The notes under the pieces: generated by a model | What the model was told of the DNA's origin: nothing | Database searches by the model: none | What the model saw: the letters and a program-made list of their open reading frames with translations, nothing else | Translations under genes and position numbers: made by a program | Part shown: positions 1-12,245 of the stretch, in pieces | Position numbering within the stretch: the first letter of the stretch is position 1 | Layout of the letters: each line of letters starts with the position of its first letter | Assembly: GCF_027942865.1 (NCBI RefSeq) | Contig: NC_134509.1 | Location: 17,076,017-17,140,016 of the forward strand | From: Odontesthes bonariensis | Lineage: Eukaryota > Chordata > Actinopteri > Atheriniformes > Atherinopsidae | Direction: 5' to 3' | Length of the DNA: 64,000 nucleotides

Positions 1-525
1 TAATGAGTCTTTCCACACAACATGCAACACCATCTGTGTGAGCAGCTGTGGTGGCATGACTCATTCTGCTCACTTGCCTGTTTTTACAGTGTGAAAGACA
101 AAATTAAAAATAGCTTTTTCTGTTTGTTGAAAGGCTGTCAGTAATACAACAAGAGCTTTTTTTTTATTATCATTAATGGAAACATGTCAGATTTACAGGT
201 TTGAAACCGCCACCAATTTAATCCCCAGCTTCTTAAACTGGGAAGTACAGGCCTTAGATTTTGCTACAGGTCTCGACATTCCGGGTTTATTTACTAAAAT
301 TGTCCAGTTGAGAATGTATTAGCTGTACTGTTAATGGAGAGTTTCCAAAAGTGTGACAGCATGTCATTTAACAGGAATATTTGGCCATAATTTCCCAACT
401 TTCCGAACTATTGACAATATTAACTTCAATTGTCACATTTGTCCTGCAACATCTGTTATAATGTGTTAATTAGTTTGATCTTCTAACCTAAATTGGTATG
501 TGTAATCTGATAAAAATGCAACATA
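1..525. other. Intron of sorbs2, nothing recognised
   Basis: AT-rich sequence with no coding exon or repeat that I can name. The exon that gives the first base of the codon at 1250 lies upstream of the window or is undetected here. Confidence 0.6.
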
Positions 526-946
526 TTAAAGGGATAGTTCACCTCTTTTGACATGAAGCTGTATGACATCCCATACTAGCAAAATTATTTGTGAACATTT
601 TCTTACCCCCCGCTGCGCGCTGTAAGTCGAGTTCCGGCCTCGTTTTGGCGTTGATGAAGGTAGTCCGGCTAGTTGGCTGGGGCCACAAAATTAAAGCGTT
701 TTGCTTCTCAAAACAATATGCGTTCAAAAGAGTAATACATTTGCAACACAAAATTGTTCATCCAGAAAAAGTCGGACCTCAGAATTGCTTGGCGCTATTT
801 TCTCTCTACCTTCGTATCACTGCGTGCTGTGCAGACCGAGCAGTCCCCTGCTTCCGAGCAGTAAACACCGTAACAGGTGCGGCTGTCAGCAGGTGGCAAT
901 CACAGAGTGATACAAAGGGAGAGAAAATAGCGAACTATCCCTTTAA
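526..946. mobile_element. piggyBac-type MITE with TTAA target duplication
   Basis: Terminal inverted repeats AGGGATAGTTC (530-540) and GAACTATCCCT (932-942) are flanked by TTAA on both sides (526-529, 943-946). The 413-base body has no transposase. TTAA duplication is the hallmark of piggyBac-type insertion. It lies in the sorbs2 intron before the first exon seen. Confidence 0.8.
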
Positions 947-955
947 AACATCCTT

Positions 956-961
<6 letters not shown>

Positions 962-999
<38 letters not shown>

Positions 1000-1046
1000 C
1001 AATTCCATAATTTAGATTTCTTTTTTTTTTTTTTTTTTTTTTTTTT
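962..1046. repeat. Poly(A) tract followed by poly(T) tract
   Basis: A run of 37 A (962-998) and a run of about 26 T (1021-1046) are separated by 22 bases. In RNA or single-stranded DNA they could pair. Confidence 0.9.
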
Positions 1047-1250
1047 AGACAAATCCGTCTGTCAGTTGTTGTGCTGCAGTAGATAACATGCACTCTGAAC
1101 GCATGCGCTTTGCCTCTAACGTTTTTTGCCTTATTTCTATGGCTCGACGCATTTGTGTGTATGTGCGTGTTTGTGTCATGGTGCGCATGCATGTGCATGT
1201 GTGCTTCTGCTTCTGCCTCGATGATCACCCGCCTGGCCGTGATTTCTCAG

Positions 1251-1340
1251 ATAGCGGAGGATGTGCTCGCAAAAGTGTGGCCTTGTCACTCATACTCTCT
1301 CCCATGAAGAGGGTCCAGAGCTCACCAAATCTAGCCACAG
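1251..1340 (+). CDS. sorbs2: sorbs2 exon (N-terminal, first seen)
   Basis: It encodes SGGCARK...[17 protein letters not shown] sequence that aligns with the conserved N-terminus of mammalian SORBS2. The acceptor is ttctcag/AT and the donor ACAG/gtacta. It enters in phase 1, so the first base of its Asp codon comes from an exon upstream of the window that probably carries the ATG. Confidence 0.88.
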
Positions 1341-4300
1341 GTACTAACACTCACAAACATGCAAATTGATACACGTTGGAATAAGAATGCTTAATGGACT
1401 ACCTAAAACATAGTCCAAGTATAGACCGGGATAAGCTCTGGGGGAGAGCACGAGGTAAGTCTTAATGAAAGTCCTGTTTGGGCTTCGTCATGAATGAACA
1501 TTTGAAATACTTTTAAATAGGCTGTGGCTGCTTCAGTACGCTTAAGCAGTGTTTCCATTGCAGATGCTATTTGTTTTTTTTCCCCTCATAAATTCATTGT
1601 ATATTTGTTCATATGTAATATTTTCTTTCTTGGCCCTGTTTTGCTCTGTAAATCAACCGTCAGTCATGCTTCACTTTCCTTTTGAGCTCAACTCCGCCTC
1701 CCCTTTCTCAAAGTGTTCGTGTAGTTTATTCCACCCTTCCGCTTCATCTGACTTTTACTGTCTATTTTCTTTTCTTTCTGTTGTGTGACCGGTAAAATGT
1801 TCCACAGCTCTCTTGCCAGCTGAAGAAATGAAATGAGGAGGTTCATTGAACTTTATGCAAGCAGAGTCACAGAATATGGGATATATACATTCTCTCTGAG
1901 GCGTTAAGTGTGCCGCACTTAGGTCAAGATTTTCATCATCAGGTCATTAATTCATAGAAATTGATAAACAACAAGCAGGATCTCTCTCCAGCTGTATGAA
2001 GGTAGACATTAAGCTGAGATACTTCTAGTATTATCGTAAGAATTAGATATACTTCAACTCCTCATTTTTTTAATTTGTATTCCATTTGTTTGAGAAAAAA
2101 GAAAAGAAAAGCTATATCCAGTAACCTTGATAAGCTACTTTCTGGAATTAAAGGTGATTGTGATGCGCTCTCTTTGAACCTCTCTTTAAACTTTTTTAAG
2201 GTTGAATTATGGGACTGTTTGGGCAATCGTTTAAGATTGTTCTTTCTTCAGTTATAGCGGTCTACGCAGGATCTCTCTCCTCTTTGAAGCCTGTGTTTGT
2301 ACTGTTCCATGTTCGTTACCGCCTGCATGAAATTTGCATGAAATTCGATTTCATGTCCCCATCCTCAAAGACTGACTGGGAGGCTAAAATTTCAAATCAA
2401 ATTATTAGATTTAGATTATTAGATCAAAATTAAGACGAAGATGCTCCCGCGAGCAACTGCCAGTTTAGGAATATCTACCTTACCGTTGAACTCATGAAGA
2501 ATCATTTTTTTCTTTTTGCCATTTCCTTTATCTCTCTCTTCCTACCTTTGTGTCATCTTATTGTATCTTTCTCACTTAGATAACAGCTTATTATAATCTT
2601 TTAGTGTTTAGGGATGGGATATGGGATTAAATGAACAATACGTTAGGTAATTGCTGATGATCACTTTGTGATTTCTGTTCTCCAGGGAGTGATTCTCACT
2701 CGTCAGACTTGGGTAAGAGTCTTGTCTTTCTCGTGGAGAATCTTAGGAATATATACGTGAAAAAAGGAACATGAAACATATGATGGGAAATCACATAACA
2801 CTGCTGAACATGACGGTAACGTCAGTGAATTATTTTCTAGATTCTTGGCGGTCACGGAGTGCAACTGACGGCCTTAAGAATGGAGATGCCAACAGCTCAT
2901 CTCTCGCCGCCAAAGGCTTCCGAAGTGTCAGACCCAACCTGCAGGACAAAAAGTCACCCACACAGGTGAAATATACCGCACCTTAGAATGACAGATGCTG
3001 CCAGTTAGGATTTTTTTTGTGTGTGTTTCTAACCTTCCAGATTTTTATTGATCATGTCATTGTGTGCTTAAATATTATCTTTTTTTTTGTTTGTTTTGTA
3101 AAAGTCACTTGAGGGAAAAAGGTTATTGATGCATTTCTAACGACACCACAAACCATCATAACATGTTTTATTCTCAAGCACATTCTTGAAACGGTTTCAT
3201 GATGTCAAGCTTTGCGCTGATGATTTCTTTCTTGCTTTTTTTTTGTTGTTGTTGTTGTCGTTGTTTGAACTTACATTGGCTGCTGCTTCTAAAAAGGATA
3301 TCAGTCCTGTACCGCTGCCACCCCCCAGGAGAGAAAGTTTTCACTTCTCGCCAACTGGCACTAATCCATTAGACTACGACTCCATCATTGCTCTGGCTAA
3401 TGATCCAAGTGCAGGAATACTAACATTCACTAAGAATGACAAAGCAGTTTTAAAAGAGTCTTTCACTTTAAGCAGCACGTCCTCTTACTCGTACTCAGAG
3501 AGCAATGCAAACACGGTCCAACAGGTTAATCAGTCCACTGCCTCGAATGATATCAGCAAGTTGAATGCACTTACCTCTGCTAATGCACAGGCACGTAAGG
3601 TTTCATCCCTTAAACTAACCCCTGTCACCATCCCTGACCCTCCTGCTCATCTGAGTTCTCATGCTGATGGCCATTCTAAGACCCAGACCCCAGGCTCCCC
3701 TCCACCTACTTCCCCACCTCCACAAATGGGTCCCATCCCCTCTCAACCCCCATCACAGACAGCTTCACTTTCGGTCCACGTGGGCGCAGAGGATGTGAAA
3801 AATCGAGCGTTTCTGACTTCAAAACCCAGGGTGGAAAAGAGGGCCTCTGAACAAGCCCGGAATCAAACCCAAATTCCAGCTCCATCCGAGGCGGAGATGA
3901 CAAAGCCTCCTCCGGCAATTCCACCAAGACCTTCACCTGCAGAACTGTTGGTACATAACTGACTACATATTGTAACAGCAGAGCAAAAATGCAGCTATGA
4001 TTGTGCATAGGTCACTGCAAGACAACATCTGTGTTTATGTCTCGCTTACATCAAGAACGACTAAAGGGTAACAAACATCATCTGGCAAAGAAGATGTAAT
4101 AAAGGTCCCACTAACAGAATGGGCCAGACTGAGAGCAAAAGTGAAATTAAGTCTGACGTCCAAAACTGCCATTCTTTGAAAATAGGTTAAGGTGCTTTCA
4201 TGCATGTCATATGCTTCTTGTGTTTGTTAACCTTGATACTCCATCCAACCAACAAAACTGTTTGTGCGAATGTGTACTGTAGCGTTGTGATAACCAAATG

Positions 4301-7300
4301 TTTATCTTACTGTATGTCACAGTCAGAATGCCAGAAGGATTTGCTGAGTCGCTCTGAGTTTGAACTAACGGACCCTCTTCAGTTCACAGCATTACTTATA
4401 TTTCAGAAGATGAAGCAGCAGCCTCATGTCACAGTGTGAATTTACAGCTTTTCAACGTCACTCAGGCTTACGTGTTACTTCCACATCCTTTTGACAATGT
4501 GGCTAATAAGTGATATAACTCAGCACTGGCCTCCTTCCCTCCTTCTCCTATCAATTCCTTCTTACTCCCACACCAGGGGCCTGGTTCCCCTGATCCCACG
4601 GCACGGCACTCTCCCTATCGCTGCCAGAGCGCTGAATCACTCGACTACCCATCAAGCCTAATGCCCAAGATGCTATCGCCCACCCCATATGTTCCCTTCG
4701 GAGCTGGTATCAAAGCTGGTGCGATCAGCGGGCCGAGCCTTGCGGCAGCCAGCAGTGTGAGCATCGGTAGCTTTGGGTCACCCTCGGCTTCCCCTGTGAC
4801 AGTGTCAGCTCTCAGCCACTACTCGTCATCCACGGCGGGTCTGCTGGATGAGCTGCAAATCTGTAGCCTGGACTCACCCGGCGCCTCACTCACGCCATCG
4901 CCCACGCTCAGCCACGTCTCCACCTACACAACCACTGCTGGCCCTGATGATGCGCTAACAACCTCTGTGGGCTCCACTGCTGCAGCAGCCACTGTCACTA
5001 ATGTAATTATCCAAACAAGCCACCTCTGTAACACACATCACTACATACTGTAAAACAAATGGTTTCCACCCTGCCTCTGCTCCTTTTTAACGGCAAAAAC
5101 TAAACCTCTACCAAGTGTGTGATTACTACCAATCTTTAACTTTCACTAACCGTCAGCTGCCCCCTACCTGCCAGAAGCCCTCATTCAGTCCAGCACACTT
5201 TGTTCCTTATTGTTAACGTGTGCGTACTGATTGCAGCTCTAAGTCCGTGTCAACCTGTCCATGTGTCTCTTTGCTTTTCCTTTTCCTGAAATCATTAGTC
5301 TCTAATTAGTCTCTTAAGGAACAATAAACTTGCATATTTTACAATATTTCTGGACTAAATTCTTAATGGGGACTAAATATTATACCTGACTAATATGGGG
5401 TAATTATCCACGTCAAACTGATAGACTCTGAATTTTTACATAACACAACCAATTTGCCTGTGTGTTTGCAGGCTGACCGAATCACTGACATGATTTCTTT
5501 ACATGTGTGATTTTATTCTATATATGGTTTGTGTCTGCTACTTTCCTGATAGCAGAAGCACGGTGAGAAGTTTGCCAAAAACAGAAATGCACGTGACTGT
5601 CATTTTTCCAAAGTACCATATTGTAAGCAGGCAGCTACAGTTTTTTTTTTTTTTCCCCCCCTCAAATCCACCATTTCAACACACGTCAGTGCAATAAGTT
5701 ACGTGCCCACTCCAGCCCATTTTCTCATTTGAATTGGAGTGCATTACTGGCATGGCATTTGTCAAGTGATTAGGTTTGCGTCTGTTGTGCTGGGTCATAC
5801 TTGCGTTGTGTCTTCACAGCTTGCTCAAAGCCTTCTCACTTACAGCCTCCATCAGTAGAATAAGGTGAGAAATACCCTGAGTGCATGGAGTGTGTTCCAC
5901 ACACAGATGCCATTCAAATAGGCTGCTGCTCTAATCAAGAAACGATTCCCTTCCCAAAAGAAACATCAAACTGTTCGAACTCTTCTCAGAGATGTATGAT
6001 GCAGTGACTAATTTCAAGCCTTGGTTTAGATTAGTCAGCTATAGCTTTATCTTTACAGTCACTCGCTGTTATTCCGACGATTCTGGCATAAAATGTTGTC
6101 ATGTTGACAATAAACATGCAGTCGAACCCTTTGTTGCATTTTGAAGTAATTCATTTAAATGTTTGCTCTTGCATTTTTTTTCAAGGTAGTCGGCACTCGT
6201 AGCGTGTTTCAACAGGAGTCTTCAGAGGCTTCGCTGTACATTTTTACTCGTCCTCAGATTAAATGATTTCTTCTAGTGTCATATTGAATGGGAGAGCATG
6301 TTTTACATGTGCCTCCCATTCTAAATATATCTCGTCTGTTGTCTTTTTTTATGGGAACTAACTAATAATGAGGTTGAATGTGAACAAGTTATGTATGTTT
6401 ACTGTTAGTGTTTTCAGCTTTTCTGTCTGTTATGAAGTAAAATATTAAGTTCAGAGCTTCTTTCCCGCACTAACCATTTGTTCACTGTTCAGTCACTTCT
6501 GAATTAGCTCTCCTTACATTTACACGTCGGACCATTCCTATGTCAGATGTGGTTTTTCTAGCACTATGAATGCATCTTGCAAAAATGATGGCTAAGCATT
6601 CTGCTGCTGCCAGTTTGTATTTTATTACATTCACACTCTTGATCTGCCGTTTTAGATCTGCAACATTTGTTTACTGTTGTGCATTTTGCCAACATTTGTA
6701 ATTGATAGTGTCTTAATGCCCCCATTTCTGGCATGTCGATCACTCCCAGGGCCAGGTCCTCTCTCACGCTATGAATGGAAGTACCAGCCACCCACAAAGA
6801 CCCATGTCTCCCCCGTCATATCCTCCACCCCCCGCCTCCCTGCACACCGGGCTTCAGAGACAGAGTAGGAGTTCAGGTGAGTCACTTCTCTTTTGTTGCT
6901 TTGTTGGATGTGAGGATGCCTGGACTTTTTCCGGCTGTTCTTTGATGTTGGAGGAAGTCCTTGCCCTTTATTGTAAATAAATGTACTTAACAATCCTGAG
7001 TTTAACCCAGAATTCAGGACTGATCCTGACCACAACTGCAGGTACAGTTGCAGCGGGTCTTGATCCATGACTCACTGCGAAAATGACAAATAAACATCAG
7101 TTTTGGTGTCTTTCTTATCAACTTCCCCAACTCTGAATTTGAAAGTGCTGGAAATGTTTAAACTGTTCTGTTTTATGAAGCGACACTCGAGATCTTTCAT
7201 AGCATTTGATTATATATTTGACGAGTTTAAAGGATGTTAATCAACAATCAACTTGCTCTGTAATTTTTGTAACGTTTGAATATATTCAGTCACACAAGTT

Positions 7301-10300
7301 AGGAACCCCTAAATTCGGAGGACACATTTATGACCAAAGAAAAACTAGCCTGTGTCTCCTTTTCCTTTTTCTCTTACCAGAGGGCAGTGAGTCAGTCACC
7401 AGAGAGTCTGTGGTTTCAGGCCACACAAGCGTCAGCACCACTGTGCCCATTGCTCGCTTCTCAGAGGAAGAGAAGAAGGTGTCTCTCATTAAAGCCCCAC
7501 ATTATGAAGGTATCGGCCCGGTGGATGAGTCCGGCATCCCTATTGCCATTCGCACGGTGAGATCATGCGTACAGGGAGCAAAGCCTGTGTCTTCTTTTTA
7601 CAGACTGTTTCAGTTCGGTACTTTGGTGGGACTCGCTGGGAGTGACTTTTGACCGATTTCTGCTGTCTTGATTTGTGATCAGGTTCACAAGAGAGGGATT
7701 ATTTTCAGCTGTCAGCAGCTTTTGACCCCTTATTAAGAGCCCTTTCTTACCCACTCTCACTATCTCAGTATCTCTTTTACTCTTCCTCTGTGTGCTAGTT
7801 ATAAAGATTAGCTTCAGTGCTGCGAGGTCCTCGCTCCCTACTCGTCAAAGGGTGTGCGCCTCTGTGCTATCTCCGCTCAGGCTCCCTATGCATTCACACT
7901 TCACTCAGTTGTCCGCTCCTTGAGGAGAAGCATTTAAAGGCAGATGCACTGAAGTACAGAAAGGAATGACAAGGAGAAACCGGAAGAGAGGGAGACAAAA
8001 AAACATATACGAGGGAAAATGTTGAGGAGAAAAAGAACGAAGCAAATGCTCCCTGTTGTGAGCAGACAAGCATTTTTGCGGCCACTCTGTTTGGTAACCG
8101 TGGAGAGTGAAGTGGTAATTGGCCTGTCCATTGTCTGTGCCAGTGATACATGCACAGTCACACACTGCCTCCTCCCCGAACAGAATCCAGGCACAGTGTT
8201 CAGTGTTACTGAATAAAGAAAGGATTAAGGGTCTGCCATTTGTGAGCTCCTCTTTGAAGTGGCTTTTAGATCTATACTGTTTACACAAAGACGCACATTT
8301 CTCCTGGAGTTACCAGGCCCAGTAATAACTTTGGTTTTGTAGCAACATGGCTTCTGTGGTGCTAAACCCAACCTGCTGCCACGGTTTGCTGAGAGCATCC
8401 CCTTAACATGGACAGACACTCATGACTAAAACCCAAAACTAATAGCCATGGCCGATCATGAAGCAGCTGGTGCCGTTTATTTTTTATGGTTATATACTCT
8501 GTATGTTTGGATCAGTCATATACTATCATTTGATTCTTGACTTTTTGCTCTTCTTTTTGTTAATAACTGGTCAAATTTGATAGACTGACAAATTAACTCA
8601 AAAATGTACTACTACACAAAAAAAGTTATTATTCTATCTGAGAGTAAATTGCATTCACCAATATTGGCTTTATGTCTTTATCTCATAAAAGGAGATAACA
8701 TTTCCATTTGTGTCGCTCTCTTTTAGCCCATGATTATGAAAAACATGGGCTGTGTTTCAGGAAGAGGACCTTTCGTTATAGAGTTGGGGGATAAGGGGGA
8801 ATTGTTTGTTTATGGTTCCGCTGTTAAGTAATCTGTACATTTTTTATCGGATTTTTGTCTGACTTTGTTTGACCACTGCAGCTGTACTTTTGGTGTCAAA
8901 TGAATTCATGTCTAAGGCACGAGGGGGAGGTTTTATCTTTGGCTTATCAGCTTATTCAAGTCTCATATGGTTGAATTTTCTGTGTGTGAAATATGAATCC
9001 CTACAGAGGGATGTGTTTTCTTGGCTAACTCTTTGTGAAAGTGTGGGAAATGTGATCATTTCTAACTTAAGCCACGCGGTTTCTTTAGCATCTCGCAGCA
9101 CAATAATCCTCATGTTTATTTCTCTTCCTGCAGACGGTGGACAGGCCCAAGGATTGGTACAAAACTATGTTCAAACAGATTCACAAAGTTCACAAAGCAG
9201 GTAAGGCCACACTGAAGCTCCCTGTACGACTGAAAGGCCTCATTATGTGCCGTTTGTTGATAATGATGTCGAGGAGGTCTTGTGTGGAATTTGTCGTGTA
9301 TGCATACAGATTGTACGCGTGTACGTGTCTGTACATGCCAACTCTTGTTAAACCAATAGACCCAAAACAAGCTCAGAGCCACAACTCATTAGTTGTGAAC
9401 GACAGAATCTAGAGCAGAGGATGAACGGAGCGAAACCTCTAACGGACACACGGAGCTGCCCTGGGAAATCTGCTCTGATTTTGTGGGCATGAGAGAATCG
9501 TACAATCAGCACAAGGCCTGATTGTTTTGAACTGCGCAGCCCTTTTTTTATGACAGCCCAAACAGAAACACACATGGACTGTTTTATGGTGGCGGAATAT
9601 CATTTGAAGGCTTGCGGTGGTTTTGATGCATTGCGTAGAGTTACTACTTCAGACAGTCCAGCAGATTTATGAAGCAGTTCTCCAGAGATACCACAGTCTA
9701 ACTGTGGCTAACTTATACTGTAAAGTTTGTGTATTTTCTTCTTGAGCTTCTTCAGTTCAGCAAGATGCTATCATTAAATGTCAAAAATTGACCCACCGGA
9801 AAAACAAATATCTGCATATGGTAAGAGGTGGAGTAGACCTTGTTGCTTTGGTAGTTATCAGTCCTCCACTGTGAGTAATAGTTTCTTTTGGAAACTACTT
9901 TGTAATTGTGTTTTTTCCAACTGAGTAGCCGTCCTGACAGTTTGTACCCCTGTGTGATATAAAGGATGTTTGCGCTTGCATCCCACTTAGTCTCTGCTCC
10001 CCTCCTCTACAGATGATGACTATTCTGATACATACAATGCAACATACGCTTTCATAAACAGTGGTAAGACTTTCTTTTGATGTCACAGAAGTTGTGTTTC
10101 AAACAATAAGTCATTTCTTCCCAATCTATATGTCTCCTCCTTTCTGGCTTACTGGCTTCATTACTTCTCCCTCCTTTGTCTCCTCCGTCCTGTCTTTAAC
10201 AGATGACCACAGCTTGCCCTCCGGTGCCACCATGGCTCACCCACCTCCTCGAACCCATACATACAGGCCTCTCTCCAAGAGCCCCTCGGACAATGGAGGG

Positions 10301-12212
10301 CAGCTGGGGCCTCGGGCGCCTTCGCCCTCCCCTGTGCCCCCACCCCCTCCGCCCATGCCATCCCTCCTCCAGCTTAGGGCCAGAGACAGCGACCGTGATA
10401 AAGATTCACCAGACATGTAAGAGAAAATTCCTCCTACTTAACAGCTAAGTGTTATTGAGGTACGGACTGCAGCTGTACCAAATACAATGACTCACCACAG
10501 CAGATGTTGACCACTGGGATAAGTCTGCTTTTTATCCACTTATTTTGAGCAGCATTCTCTGCCTGTGTTTAGATTTTGGCATGAACTAAAGTGATGGCCA
10601 TTTCCCATATCATAGTTAAAAATGAGAGTGTATTAATTGAAATCCTTTTTCATGCAGCCTTTTCCAAAGTGGGACAGCTGACCTCGCTACATTTTGCCAA
10701 ACAGAACCATAGAATGGGGGATCAGAGTTTATGGGACTCAGAGCCGTATGCAGGAAGAGTCACAAAGCCAGTTTAATGTGTGTTTGTGTATGTGTGGGTG
10801 TAGTTATGGGTGTGGGTATATGTGACACTACTACCACTGCTGCTCTGATACCATAAGGCCAGCGAGCCATTTAAACGCACAGACAGCCTCTAAGTGTGAT
10901 GTAAACCAGTAAAGCAAACAAAAATGGAACATTGAAGGTCTTGTCTTTGCACCATTACAGTGCTTTTACCATTCTGAGAAAAGGCTTAAATGTCAGGATG
11001 TTTTCTGTTTTCCCTGCACCAGGAACGAATGGGGTCCTCCTGACAGGAAAGTGGACACACGAAAATACCGCGCTGAGCCCAAGAGTATTTTTGAGTACGA
11101 GCCCGGGAAGTCTTCTATTTTGGAGCATGAAAGACCAGTGAGTATTTTTTTTTTTGTTAATTACTCTGACCTTTTCATTGACGAAATTTGTTAAAAGAGC
11201 TTCTTTTGCTGGCTTCAAACACAGCCATCTCGTAGGTTTGTTTTATGGAGGTTTCTGAGCTGAGCAGAATGTTCAGAGAAAATATGTTCAGAGCAAAACA
11301 CTGTAAAAATGATGCTACATACAAGATGGATAAAGCAAGAAAGTGGTCACAGCTTATGTAACTCTTACTCACCTGTCTATAAGACAGATTGTGTTACATG
11401 TCATATTTTACAATATAGCCTTTCCTGTATTCGAGACAGCGTGGGCGTTAAAAGCGAATGTTCCCGGTGCCGTATCCCATAGTGACGGTAAAAGCTGTGA
11501 ACTCTTGTGTGGGGTGAATGATAATGCAGACGGCAGAGAAAATAATTTTTTTTACAGGGGGCGCAGCAACAATAATGGGTGGTATCTAAGATGAGGACAT
11601 GATAATGAGGAATGTGTTACCGACGAGGACCCTGTTCAAATAAGTGTGAAGGGAAGCTTTTTGTAGAGGTTTGACATTTAATGTGATGTGTGCAGAAAGC
11701 GCTCTCAGGGCAGTAATGCATGAGTCAGTTCCTGATCAAGGCAATAAAAGGAGAAAAAGCTGAAGACAGTACCCACGCTGGCTCATCTGCACCCTGCTCA
11801 GTGTCTCTTTCCTCCATTATGCAACGACAAAAGTGCCACCAAAAAACATTATTTTCTGCAGTGAAGCATCTTTTGAGCAATGATCAGATCTGTGAAACGA
11901 CAATTATCTATTTTTTTAGGATTTTTTTCTTACCTTCCATGTATTGTAGTTGGTCGTGTGCGTTGTATTTGTGTGAATGGCAGTCTCTGCTCAAGGCGGA
12001 TAACACTCCCAGCAGTGTTTCATTTGGCATTTTCATGTGCAAATAAGGTTAGAAAGAGCTGTGGTGCAGCCGTTTTTGTTTTTTTGTTTTTTTTTCAGCC
12101 AACAATATGTAGAATTGAATATGCAGTAGTCCTTCAACTCATAGGTTAAATACAGGTGAAAGAAGAAGGAAGGAACAGAAAATAAGTGTCGGAATCAAAT
12201 GAAGCAAATGAG

Positions 12213-12245
<33 letters not shown>

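Noticed and set aside
591..1010. 139-codon frame ending in poly-Lys
   Set aside because: It runs through the TTAA-flanked MITE into a poly(A) tract. No protein family is seen.
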